From contig CAMBVX010000021.1 of NCBI GenBank assembly GCA_945871085.1, forward strand, positions 1 through 37,864: a stretch of 37,864 bases of DNA. Reading direction: 5' to 3'. Made by a program: the position numbers and the translations under genes. Within the stretch, counting starts at the first letter, position 1, and every line of letters starts with the position of its first letter. The DNA is from Opitutus sp. GAS368. Its GTDB lineage: Bacteria; Verrucomicrobiota; Verrucomicrobiia; Opitutales; Opitutaceae. Of the stretch, positions 26,501 through 34,085 are shown piece by piece. The notes under the pieces were generated by a model. It was not told the DNA's origin. It did not search any database and worked only from the letters and a program-made list of their open reading frames with translations.

Positions 26501-27164
26501 GCGCAACGCCACGCTCGCGCTCCTGGCCAGCCGCGCCGAGTGGAGCCTCGCGCTGCTCCGCGCCGTCGCCGCCGGGCAGCCGCCCGCGGCCGAGATTCCC
26601 GCCGATATCGTCGCGCGCATCCGGGCGCATCGCGACGAGCGCGTGGGGGAGATGCTAGCGAAACTTTTCCCGGCGCCCGCGGCCGCACCGGCCGCCGATT
26701 GGAACCGCCGCATCGCCGCCATCGAGGCCGTGCTCAAGTCGGGCCCCGGCAATCCCTACGCGGGCGAGACCCATTTCACCGCGCGCTGCGCGAGCTGCCA
26801 CAAGCTTTTCTTCAAGGGCGGCAAGGTCGGCCCCGACCTCACTTACTACCAGCGCGACAACCTCGGCACGATGCTGCTCAGCATCGTCAACCCCAACGCC
26901 GAGATCCGCGAGGGCTTCGAGTATGTGCTGCTCGAGACGAAGGACGGCCGCAGCCTCAGCGGCTTTCTCGTCGAGCGCGACGCGCAGATCATCGTGCTCC
27001 GCGGCCTCGAGGGCGAGGACATCGCGCTCCGCCAGGCGGACGTGAAGGAGCTGCGCCCCGTGGGCCGCAGCCTCATGCCCGACGGCCTACTCGAAGGTCT
27101 CTCCGACACGGCGCTGCGCGACCTCTTCGCCTACCTCCGTATCTCCCAACCAATCACGAGATAA
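23592..27164 (+). CDS. PVC-type heme-binding protein 2 with N-terminal sugar-binding-like beta-sandwich
   Basis: This 1190-residue periplasmic protein is related to the heme protein at 19182-22124 but has an extra N-terminal module. After a signal peptide (about 1-18), residues 19-140 read like the jelly-roll of GH2 sugar-binding domains (WQPVAVPGAWP, GVAWYRAWV, HEVFVNGVAVGAGG, WNEIAIRVYRDAG). The dehydrogenase-like propeller follows (about 195-600, with DTDGDGQFDR and a long PPPPP loop), then HEAT-like helices (about 610-1040). The cytochrome c domain has C1066-A-S-C-H1070 and SLMPDG as candidate axial Met. The added module may dock the enzyme onto a glycan. Two such proteins in one locus suggest two oxidation steps, or alternative substrates. 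Confidence 0.87.
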   Translation: MRSLLTLFLALACTAFAADWQPVAVPGAWPRGHSGVAWYRAWVKPAPLFFNAHERNLFEESVTVILSEVADAHEVFVNGVAVGAGGKFPPNFASDRADLHTHKVPVGTLKKDHWNEIAIRVYRDAGPGGFLGEAPVIMTYNLECLMAGKWDFLAGDGYAPGAALATQPAVSSFAEFRQSSRVLGRAKQITGARLSPAEALAKIKSADDLQVELLLHEPLVAQGTHISFDERGRTWITQYRQYPYPAGVTMLSRDAYYRSKYDRVPPPPPNHDRGADRISIHEDTDGDGQFDRHSVFQDGLNMANATVRGRGGVWVMNPPYLLFYPDANFDDIPDGPPVVHLQGFGIEDTHSVSNGLVWGADGWLYGGNGSTTSSRVTRPGLDPAGAAGVYFEGCMIWRYQPETREYELFSEGSGNPFGLEVDAEGRLYSGLNSGTSRGFHYVQGGFYLMQGVTPNKFGPGRNRYAFGELPKMATKTPVKRFSHYGAFVDGTAMPARYRGHLFALDPLHNEIIDVERRPAGATFETADLGIVMSSTDVAFRPIYSANAPDGSMFVSDMYEFYIAHGQHYQNQIDPSTGRIYRLRGRGLPLERDTNLHAKTSAQLVPLLAHPNKWHRLTAARLLGERHATAVAPEIRDLIARDRGLGALAGVWALHQMGTLDEATTLAALRHDFASVRTWAVRFTGDRYGVNRGLGLKGVGATGARPVPPAIFAALEELGRHEIDAEARAQLASTARRLATPQALGLVAALCAPITAMPDRSVGKSDVDATDTYIPLLTWWVLEAHVPLDREAVLGLFARADFWQRPLVQDHLVPRIMKRFAMEGRREDLLACARLLKLAPSPAHAAALMKGFEEAYRGRETVGLPDELMQALVDTGQTPLVLRVRQGERAAIDRALAILQDAKAPAADRVFYARVFGEVKVPEAAPVLRTIAAGNHAAPLRSATLVALMIYDAPDTGTWAAGFLPRTSGPVRNATLALLASRAEWSLALLRAVAAGQPPAAEIPADIVARIRAHRDERVGEMLAKLFPAPAAAPAADWNRRIAAIEAVLKSGPGNPYAGETHFTARCASCHKLFFKGGKVGPDLTYYQRDNLGTMLLSIVNPNAEIREGFEYVLLETKDGRSLSGFLVERDAQIIVLRGLEGEDIALRQADVKELRPVGRSLMPDGLLEGLSDTALRDLFAYLRISQPITR

Positions 27165-27201
27165 TTCCACGCGCCCCCGCGTATCCGTTTTCCATTTCCC
27201 C

Positions 27202-28224
27202 ATGCAAAAAATCCTGATCACCGGTTTCGGCTTCATGGGCAGCCTGCACGCGCAGGTCTACGCCCTCCTCCCCGCCGCCAAACTCGTTGGCGTCGTCGAC
27301 GACAACGTGGACGCCACGCGCGCCAAGCTCGCGAGGCTTGGCCTCGACGCCCCCGTGCACCGCGATTTCGCGGCCGCGCTCGCCGCCACGAATCCCGACG
27401 CCGTCGACATCTGCGTGCCCACGCCCGCGCATCCGCGCTACGTGCGCGCCGCGATCGCGGCGGGCAAGCATGTGTTCTGCGAAAAGCCCTTCGCCGCCAC
27501 CGCGCGCGAGGCCCTCGCGCTCGCCGCCGCGGCGCGCCGCGCGAAAATCAAGATGCAGATCGGCCAGTGCATCCGCTTCTGGCCCGAGTATCAGGCGCTC
27601 GAGGCGTTCCACCGCTCCCGCCGCGGCGGCCGGCTGCTCAGCCTGCACCTCTACCGCAGCTCGGGCCGCCCGGCCTACAGCGTCGGCAACTGGGTGAACA
27701 AGGAGCAGCAGTCCGGCGGCGCCGCGTTTGATCTGCACATCCACGATACCGACTTTGTGCATCACCTGCTCGGAAAGCCCCGCGCCGTCACCTCCGTCGG
27801 CACGCGCGACGCCACCGGCTGGAGCCACCTCTTCACCACGTATCGGTTTCCCAAGTTCGCCGTCACGGCGTCGGGCGGTTGGAATTATCCCGCGCAGTGG
27901 GGCTTCCAGATGGGCTTCGAGGCCATCTACGAGCGCGCCGTGATCGAATACGACAGCCGCGCCGCCGCGCCGCTCATGCTCACCGAGGGCGGCGGCCCGC
28001 GCCAACCGATGGCCTTCACGCCGTCCGAGGTAGGCGAAGCTCAGGGACGCGGCGGCAACGTCGCCTCGCTCGGGGGCTACTTCAACGAGCTGCGCTATTT
28101 CGTGGATTGCCTCGAACGCGGAACGCATCCCGCCATCGCCACGCCCGCGCAGGGCGCCGAGTCGGTCCGCACCGTGCTCGCGGAAATCCGCTCCGCCGCC
28201 ACCGGACGCACCGTCCGTCTCTGA
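27202..28224 (+). CDS. Gfo/Idh/MocA family NAD(P)-dependent oxidoreductase 1
   Basis: This is a 340-residue cytoplasmic dehydrogenase (no signal peptide). The Rossmann nucleotide motif GFGFMG (8-13) is followed by the family signature E94-K95-P96 (FCEKPF), whose lysine is catalytic in characterised members. A C-terminal alpha/beta domain holds D177-L-H-I-H-D-T-D184, the usual substrate/catalytic stretch. It also ends with the GRTVRL-type tail shared with the oxidoreductase at 29098. Family enzymes oxidise or reduce hydroxyl groups of sugars and inositols using NAD(P). It opens a cluster of cytoplasmic sugar-processing genes (27202-31420) after the periplasmic part of the block, 37 bases after the heme protein gene. 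Confidence 0.92.
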   Translation: MQKILITGFGFMGSLHAQVYALLPAAKLVGVVDDNVDATRAKLARLGLDAPVHRDFAAALAATNPDAVDICVPTPAHPRYVRAAIAAGKHVFCEKPFAATAREALALAAAARRAKIKMQIGQCIRFWPEYQALEAFHRSRRGGRLLSLHLYRSSGRPAYSVGNWVNKEQQSGGAAFDLHIHDTDFVHHLLGKPRAVTSVGTRDATGWSHLFTTYRFPKFAVTASGGWNYPAQWGFQMGFEAIYERAVIEYDSRAAAPLMLTEGGGPRQPMAFTPSEVGEAQGRGGNVASLGGYFNELRYFVDCLERGTHPAIATPAQGAESVRTVLAEIRSAATGRTVRL

Positions 28225-28234
28225 ACCATTTCCG

Positions 28235-29101
28235 ATGAAAAAATCCATCAGTGTCTGGTCCTTCCCCTTCGACTGGGATCTCGATCGCAAGCTCGCGCTC
28301 GCGCACGACGCCGGTTTCGCCGGCTTCGAAATCGATCTTACGGCCGACGGTCCGGTCTCCCTCAAGTCCACCGACGCCGACCTCGCCGTCGTGCGCCGCC
28401 AGTTCGACGCCGCGGGCCTCGTGCCGAGCGGCCTCGCCACCGGCCTCTACTGGGGCGCCAACGCCGCCAGCGCCGATCCCGCCGTGCGCGTGAAGGCCGA
28501 GACGATTCTCCGCGCGCAGATTCGATGCGCGCGGGCGCTCGGCATCGATGCGATTCTCGTCGTGCCGGGCGCCGTCGGCGTGGACTTCATCCCAGGTGCG
28601 GAGGTCGTGCCCTACGCCGACGCGTATGACCGCGCGCTCGACTTCGTGCGCCGGCTCGCGCCTGTCGCCGAGGCCGCGGGCGTGACGATCTGCGTGGAGA
28701 ACGTCTGGAATAAATTCCTCCTCAGCCCGCTCGAGATGCGCGCGTTCATCGACGCCGCGAGCAGCCGCGCCGTCGCCGCCTACTTCGACGCCGGCAACGC
28801 CCTGCTCACGGGCTACCCCGAGCACTGGATCGCCGCGCTCGGCCCGCGCATCCGCCGCGTGCACTTCAAGGATTTTCGCCGCGCCGTCGGCACGGTCGAC
28901 GGCTTCTGCGACCTCCTCTCCGGCGACGTTGACTGGCCCGCCGTGATGCGCGCCCTCCGCGCGATTCGCTACGACGGCTGGGTCGCCGCCGAGATGATCC
29001 CGCCGGTCCCGTTCTACAAGCACTGTCCCGAAGTCCTCATTCACAACACGAGTCGCGCGCTGGACGCCATCCTCGCGCTCGGCACCCCCGCTTCCCCATG
29101 A
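28235..29101 (+). CDS. Cytoplasmic TIM-barrel sugar isomerase/epimerase
   Basis: This 288-residue member of the xylose-isomerase-like TIM-barrel superfamily has no signal peptide. The four metal ligands expected for ketose 3-epimerase-type enzymes are visible: E155 (CVENVWN), D185 (YFDAGN), H210 (VHFKDF) and E253 (VAAEM). This makes isomerisation, epimerisation or metal-dependent elimination on a keto-sugar likely. Its position between two Gfo/Idh/MocA genes, overlapping the second by four bases, suggests that it handles the keto product of those dehydrogenases. Confidence 0.88.
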   Translation: MKKSISVWSFPFDWDLDRKLALAHDAGFAGFEIDLTADGPVSLKSTDADLAVVRRQFDAAGLVPSGLATGLYWGANAASADPAVRVKAETILRAQIRCARALGIDAILVVPGAVGVDFIPGAEVVPYADAYDRALDFVRRLAPVAEAAGVTICVENVWNKFLLSPLEMRAFIDAASSRAVAAYFDAGNALLTGYPEHWIAALGPRIRRVHFKDFRRAVGTVDGFCDLLSGDVDWPAVMRALRAIRYDGWVAAEMIPPVPFYKHCPEVLIHNTSRALDAILALGTPASP

Positions 29102-30096
29102 AGAAAATCAAATACGGAGTCATCGGCCTCGGTTGGTTCGGCGAGAAGCACTGCGAGGCACTCGCCGGTCTGCCCAACGTCGAGTTGCACGCGCTCTGCA
29201 CGCGTGACCCCTCGCGCCTCGCCGCCCTCGCGAAGACGTTCAGTGTGCGGCGCACGTTCACCGACTACCAGACCATGCTCGCCGACCCCGAGCTGGAGGC
29301 GGTGAGCATCGTCACGATGTGGGATCAGCACGCCGCGCCCACGCTTGCCGCGCTCGCGGCCGGCAAGCACGTGTTCCTCGAAAAGCCGATGGCCTCCACG
29401 CTCGCCGACTGCGACGCGATCGTGGCGGCGGCGCGCGCGGCGAAGGGTTTCCTCATGGTCGGCCACATCTGCCGCTTCAACCCGCGCTACGCCGCCGCCA
29501 AGGAAGCCGTCGCCTCCGGCCGCATTGGGAAAATTGTCTCGCTCTACGCCCGCCGCAACCTCCCGGCCTCCGTCGGCGCGCAAGTGCTCCCGAAGATCGG
29601 CCCCATCATCGGCGACGGCGTGCACGACACTGACCTGATGCTCTGGTTCACCGCCGCGAAAATCGTCAGCGCCTACGCGCAGACGGTGAACATCCGCGGT
29701 TTCAAGAATTCCGACATCGGCTGGACGATGTATCGCTTCGACAGCGGCGCGACTGGCGTGCTCGAGGACAACTGGTGCCTGCCCAACACGACCGCGTTCC
29801 AGATCGACGAACGCATGGAGATCAACGGCACCGAGGGCTCCATCGCGATCCACGACACGCACCCGAACTTCTCGATCTGCGACAAGGACGGCTGGAAATC
29901 GCCCGACACCACCTACTGGCCGCTGCTGCACGGCGTGCGCGCCGGAGCGCTGCGCGACGAACTCGCCTACTTCGCCGGCTGCGTCGTCAACCACACGCGC
30001 CCCGCCGTCATCACGCCCGAGGAATCGCGCGAGGCCGTCCGGGCCTGCCTCGCCGCCGAGCAGTCCGCCGCCACCGGTGAGATTGTGCGCCTCTGA
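29098..30096 (+). CDS. Gfo/Idh/MocA family oxidoreductase 2
   Basis: This is a 332-residue cytoplasmic oxidoreductase. The nucleotide motif is GLGWFG (10-15) and the family motif E95-K96-P97 (FLEKPM). GDGVHDTDLMLWF marks the substrate domain, and it ends GEIVRL, like oxidoreductase 1. Sequence divergence from oxidoreductases 1 and 3 suggests a different step or substrate rather than a recent duplication. The ATG overlaps the isomerase stop and the stop is two bases before the epimerase gene, so tight translational coupling is expected. Confidence 0.92.
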   Translation: MKKIKYGVIGLGWFGEKHCEALAGLPNVELHALCTRDPSRLAALAKTFSVRRTFTDYQTMLADPELEAVSIVTMWDQHAAPTLAALAAGKHVFLEKPMASTLADCDAIVAAARAAKGFLMVGHICRFNPRYAAAKEAVASGRIGKIVSLYARRNLPASVGAQVLPKIGPIIGDGVHDTDLMLWFTAAKIVSAYAQTVNIRGFKNSDIGWTMYRFDSGATGVLEDNWCLPNTTAFQIDERMEINGTEGSIAIHDTHPNFSICDKDGWKSPDTTYWPLLHGVRAGALRDELAYFAGCVVNHTRPAVITPEESREAVRACLAAEQSAATGEIVRL

Positions 30097-30098
30097 AC

Positions 30099-31067
30099 AT
30101 GAGCGCCGCCGCGATCCCGCTCCGCACCGCCGCCGTTTTCGGCGCCTCCGGCAAGATCGGCCGGCGCGTCGTCACGGCGCTGCGTGAACGCGGCCTCGCG
30201 ACCCGCGCGCTCGTCCACCGCACGCCCATCGACGTCAACGGGATCGAGTCAGTCACTGGCGACATCGCCGATCCGCGTGCCGTCGCGGCGGTGATCGCCG
30301 GCGCCGACGTCGTCGTGCATCTCGCCACGGCGAAGGAGGACGCCGCGACGTTCTTCGACGCGAGTGTGCGCGGCACGTTCAACGTCCTCGAGGCCACGCG
30401 CGCCGCGGCAGTGAAGCAGCTCATCCTCTTCAGCGGCGACGCCGCGCTCGGCATCTGGTTCTACCCGAACCCGGCGCCGCTTACCGAGGAGAGCCCGCTG
30501 CGCGCCTACCCGGGCCACTACGCGTTCTCCAAGGTCGTCGAGGAGACGATGGCCAACCAATACGCGCTGCAATACGGCCTGCCGGTCACGGTGCTGCGCT
30601 CGTCGTGGGTTTTTGAGGGCGACGACCTGCTCCGGCACTTTTCCCTGCTGCACAACGTCGACCCGGCCGAGCCCGGCCACGGCTTCGGCGAGGTGACTCC
30701 CGAGATTCTCGAGCTCGTGCGGCAGCGCCACGAGCGCGTCCCGATCCTCGTCGACGCGGCGGGCACGCCGCTGCGCCGGCATATCGTGCATATCGACGAC
30801 GTGATCCAGGCTTTCGGCCTCATACTCGGCAACCCGGCCGCACTTGGGCGCACGTTCAACATCGCGGGCCCCGCGCCGTTCGACTACGCATCCGCCGCGC
30901 GGCTGCTCTCGGATCGCCTCATGTTTCCGACGATCACGCTGCGCTGCCCGCGCTACCACTCGTTCGCGATCGACATCGGCCGCGCCCGCTACGAGCTCGG
31001 CTACGCGCCGCAAAACGACTTCGCCCGCATGGCTGAGCGGACCATCGCCGCCCGGATTTCCCCATGA
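30099..31067 (+). CDS. NAD-dependent epimerase/dehydratase (extended SDR)
   Basis: This is a 322-residue extended short-chain dehydrogenase. The N-terminal motif GASGKIG (15-21) fits NAD(P) binding, DVVVHLAT marks beta-strand 4, and the catalytic set is S112 (LFSGD), Y141 and K145 (YAFSK). The C-terminal region (HIVHIDDVIQAF, FNIAGPAPFDYASAARLL) is typical of nucleotide-sugar epimerases and related enzymes. In this context it could interconvert keto- and hydroxy-sugars or act on a sugar acid; the exact reaction cannot be read. Confidence 0.88.
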   Translation: MSAAAIPLRTAAVFGASGKIGRRVVTALRERGLATRALVHRTPIDVNGIESVTGDIADPRAVAAVIAGADVVVHLATAKEDAATFFDASVRGTFNVLEATRAAAVKQLILFSGDAALGIWFYPNPAPLTEESPLRAYPGHYAFSKVVEETMANQYALQYGLPVTVLRSSWVFEGDDLLRHFSLLHNVDPAEPGHGFGEVTPEILELVRQRHERVPILVDAAGTPLRRHIVHIDDVIQAFGLILGNPAALGRTFNIAGPAPFDYASAARLLSDRLMFPTITLRCPRYHSFAIDIGRARYELGYAPQNDFARMAERTIAARISP

Positions 31068-31420
31068 GCACCACCACCGGCCCACGCGTTTTTCACCACA
31101 TTGGTCTACCCACGGATGTCAGCCAGCCTGACGAGGTCTACGTCGCCGACACCAAGGTCTGGGTCACCGATCCTCGCCGCCATCCCTACAAGGTCGAGTT
31201 CCTGCGCTTCGAGCCCGACAGCCCCGTCACCGGCCCGCTCCGCGATTTGCCGCACGTGGCGTTTCGAGTGCCCGATATGGCCGAGGCGCTGCGTGGAGAG
31301 AATGTCATCCTCGCGCCCTTCAGCCCGTCGCCGGGCTTCATGGTGGCGTTCACGCTGCGCGACGGCGCGGTGTTCGAGTTCATGACGTTTTCCAGCGACG
31401 ACGAGTTGCCGTGGAAATGA
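31064..31420 (+). CDS. VOC/glyoxalase-fold small protein
   Basis: This 118-residue protein has the vicinal-oxygen-chelate (glyoxalase/bleomycin-resistance) fold pattern. It opens with FHHIGLPTD (metal-ligand His in strand 1), has PHVAFRVPDM at the start of the second half, and ends with AVFEFMTF carrying the Glu ligand. VOC proteins bind a divalent metal and act as isomerases, lyases or epimerases on small oxo-compounds. It overlaps the epimerase gene by four bases, which suggests a partnership in the sugar-processing branch. The length is normal for a single VOC domain. Confidence 0.78.
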   Translation: MSTTTGPRVFHHIGLPTDVSQPDEVYVADTKVWVTDPRRHPYKVEFLRFEPDSPVTGPLRDLPHVAFRVPDMAEALRGENVILAPFSPSPGFMVAFTLRDGAVFEFMTFSSDDELPWK

Positions 31421-31451
31421 TCGCGCCCACCTCTGCTTCACCCCTCGCCCC

Positions 31452-34085
31452 ATGAAAACCAAGACTCGATTTGCCGCTGCGGCCATGCTGGCTACCGCTG
31501 TGGTCCTGCCCGCCAGCCTCCGCGCCGCCGCGGCGCCCGCACCCGCCGCCAACACCAAGGACGAGCCCGTTGTGCTCTCCATTTTCCAAGTCAGCTCCAA
31601 GAAGGACGAGGGCTACCGCTCCACGCAGACCGTCTCCGGCTCGCGCACGCTCGCCGACCTGCGCGACACGCCCAACTCCATCTCCGTCCTCAACCGCGAG
31701 CTGCTCGATGACCTGATAGCGGTGAAAATTTCCGACGCGATGGCCTTTAGCGTCACCGGCGAGATCGACACCAACCGCGAGAACGCCAACGAGAGCTTCG
31801 TCTTCCGCGGCATCACCGCCAACCTCCGCTTGCGCAACGGCGTCACCTGGTATGGCGGCACGACCGACGCCTACACCATCGAGCGCGTCGAGCTGCTGCG
31901 CGGCCCGCAGGCGTTTCTCTACGGCGAGGGCACCGCGGGCGGGCTGATCAACCAGCTGACCAAGCAGGCCGCCCATCGCGATTTTCAAAACGCCAACGTG
32001 ATTCTCGGCTCCTACGATCTCCACCGCTTCGAGTTCGACGTGAACCGCCGCATGGGCCGCAACGCCGCCGTGCGCGCCGCGCTCGTCTATTCGCGCGAGG
32101 GCACGCAGCAGCACCACGCCGAGCGCGAGATGCAGGGCGTCTACCTCACCGCCAACTGGCGGCCGTTCCGCCACACCAACATCAACGCCGACCTCGAGTA
32201 TCGCGTGCAGGACGGCGTCATCGGCAGCAACCTGCTCGCCGACGGCTACACGACTACCGCGCGCACCGGCGCCACCACCGCGCTCACCGCGGCGCAGGGC
32301 GGCCGCACGTTCATCCCCGTGCTCGGCCTGAGCTACGACACCGTCAACCGCCGCCGCTCCACCGGCCCCAACCTCGTCCTCGCCGATGAGCGCGTGCTCC
32401 CGCGCGAGCTGAATTTCCTCGGGCCCGGCTCCGTGCAGGACAGCAACGAGATCGCGTTCGGGATCCACCTCGACCAGAAAATCGGGCCGGCGCTCAACGT
32501 GCAGGCGAGCTACACGTATTTCGACATCGAGAAGTGGACCACCGAGCGCGTCGGTAACTCTGCCGCCGCCGTCTACCGCGACACCAACGCCACGCTCCCG
32601 AGCGGCGCGCCCAATCCCTACTTCGACGAGCTCTACACCGAATACTACAGCCGCCGGAATAACGGCCGGCAGCCGGTCCACAACGCCCGCCTCACTGCCG
32701 TCTACGAGCTGAAGCTGCCCTTCACCGTCCAGAAGATCGTCGCGAGCGGTGTCTACCACGACGCGGCGCCCAGCGATTTCCGTTACTCCGAGTTCATCGA
32801 TCCCGCGAACGTCAACTTCAAGGGCACGCTCAACCCCGCGCAGACGCTCGCGGCCTACACCGCCAACGTCACGACCGTCGGCCAGAATTTCTTCTACCGC
32901 CGCTTCTATCTGAAGGACGGCGATCGCGCGGCGCTCTCGCGCGGCGGCGCCATCGCCGGCCAATCAGTGATCGGGCGCGACCTGGCGGCCGACGGCGCGA
33001 CCGGCCGGCTCTCCAGCCGGCTCTACCGCACGCCCGCGTATGGCATCGGCAGCGACGGCGCCTACTTCGGCGGGCGCCTGCACACGCTCGTCGGCTGGCG
33101 CCGCAGCTCGTTCAACCAGGACCCGAGCCGTGATTTCTACAACCCGGTCACGGGCGGCACCTACAAGCTCGACACGCCGCTGAGCGTCGTGCGCACGCGC
33201 ATCACCGAGGACTCCTTCAACTACGGCGCTGTTTTCCATTTCGCGAAAAACGTCGGCGCCTACTACAACTACGCCGAGAGCGTCTCGCTCTCCTCGGGGG
33301 TCGGTGGCGCCCAGCTCACGCCCGGCCAGCTTCGCGGCCCGCTCATGGGCGACGGCCACGAGTGGGGCCTCCGCTGGACGTTTCTCGACGGCAAGCTCGA
33401 GTCCAACTGGACCTACTTCATCACCAACGCCACGAAGAACGCCGCCAACCCCGCCGTCCCCGCCAACGTCCGCCAGATTGAGCTCGGCGGAATGTTCGGC
33501 GCCGAGATCGACACCGCGGGCACCGACATCCAAACGACCAAATCCACCGGGCTCGAGTTCGAGACCGTCGCCAACTTCACGAAGGCGTGGCGCCTCACCT
33601 GGAATTTCTCCAAGAACGATCTCGAGACTTCTGAGCGCTACCCGCAGCTCAAGGGCTACCAGGCGCGCGCCAAGGCACAGAGCCGCCCTACGCCCGAGAC
33701 CGATGCGTTTCTCGCGAGCGTCCCCGACGGCACGCCGCTGCCCGGCTTCACCAAGCTGCGCTCCAACCTCGTCACGATGTATCGCTTCGACTCCGGCACG
33801 CTGGAGGATTTTTCCATCGGCGGCGGCGTGCAGTTCCGCGACAAGTCCTATCAGGGCAATTTCGACCGCAACCTCGACGGCGTCGCCGAGGAACTCTGGA
33901 CCAGCGGCTACACGCTTTGGAATCTCATGCTCGGCTACCGCCTGAAAATCCGCGCGCGTCGCGTCGACCTCAGCCTCAACGTGAACAATCTCCTCGATAA
34001 GGATTATTTCCGTTCCTACGCACTCGCGACCGGCGCCTGGGGCGACGGCCGCACGTGGCGCTTCGCGGCGAGGATCGGACTATGA
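31452..34085 (+). CDS. TonB-dependent outer-membrane receptor (3 of 3)
   Basis: This is an 877-residue receptor. Signal peptide about 1-26; short linker, then EPVVLSIFQV (38-47) and a GYRSTQTVSGSRT run leading into the plug (RDTPNSISVLNREL). Further plug blocks are FVFRGITANLRLRNGV and IERVELLRGPQAFLYGEG. A beta-barrel follows. It has no carboxypeptidase-like domain and ends in Leu (RIGL) rather than the usual Phe/Tyr/Trp, a small departure from the C-terminal signal recognised by the BAM complex. It is distinct from receptor 1 despite similar layout. It is 31 bases after the VOC gene and overlaps the following oxidoreductase by four bases. Confidence 0.93.
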   Translation: MKTKTRFAAAAMLATAVVLPASLRAAAAPAPAANTKDEPVVLSIFQVSSKKDEGYRSTQTVSGSRTLADLRDTPNSISVLNRELLDDLIAVKISDAMAFSVTGEIDTNRENANESFVFRGITANLRLRNGVTWYGGTTDAYTIERVELLRGPQAFLYGEGTAGGLINQLTKQAAHRDFQNANVILGSYDLHRFEFDVNRRMGRNAAVRAALVYSREGTQQHHAEREMQGVYLTANWRPFRHTNINADLEYRVQDGVIGSNLLADGYTTTARTGATTALTAAQGGRTFIPVLGLSYDTVNRRRSTGPNLVLADERVLPRELNFLGPGSVQDSNEIAFGIHLDQKIGPALNVQASYTYFDIEKWTTERVGNSAAAVYRDTNATLPSGAPNPYFDELYTEYYSRRNNGRQPVHNARLTAVYELKLPFTVQKIVASGVYHDAAPSDFRYSEFIDPANVNFKGTLNPAQTLAAYTANVTTVGQNFFYRRFYLKDGDRAALSRGGAIAGQSVIGRDLAADGATGRLSSRLYRTPAYGIGSDGAYFGGRLHTLVGWRRSSFNQDPSRDFYNPVTGGTYKLDTPLSVVRTRITEDSFNYGAVFHFAKNVGAYYNYAESVSLSSGVGGAQLTPGQLRGPLMGDGHEWGLRWTFLDGKLESNWTYFITNATKNAANPAVPANVRQIELGGMFGAEIDTAGTDIQTTKSTGLEFETVANFTKAWRLTWNFSKNDLETSERYPQLKGYQARAKAQSRPTPETDAFLASVPDGTPLPGFTKLRSNLVTMYRFDSGTLEDFSIGGGVQFRDKSYQGNFDRNLDGVAEELWTSGYTLWNLMLGYRLKIRARRVDLSLNVNNLLDKDYFRSYALATGAWGDGRTWRFAARIGL

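Noticed and set aside
34055-34081. Earlier start for oxidoreductase 3
   Set aside because: It lies within the receptor gene. The ATG at 34082 overlaps the receptor stop, as at the other junctions of this block.
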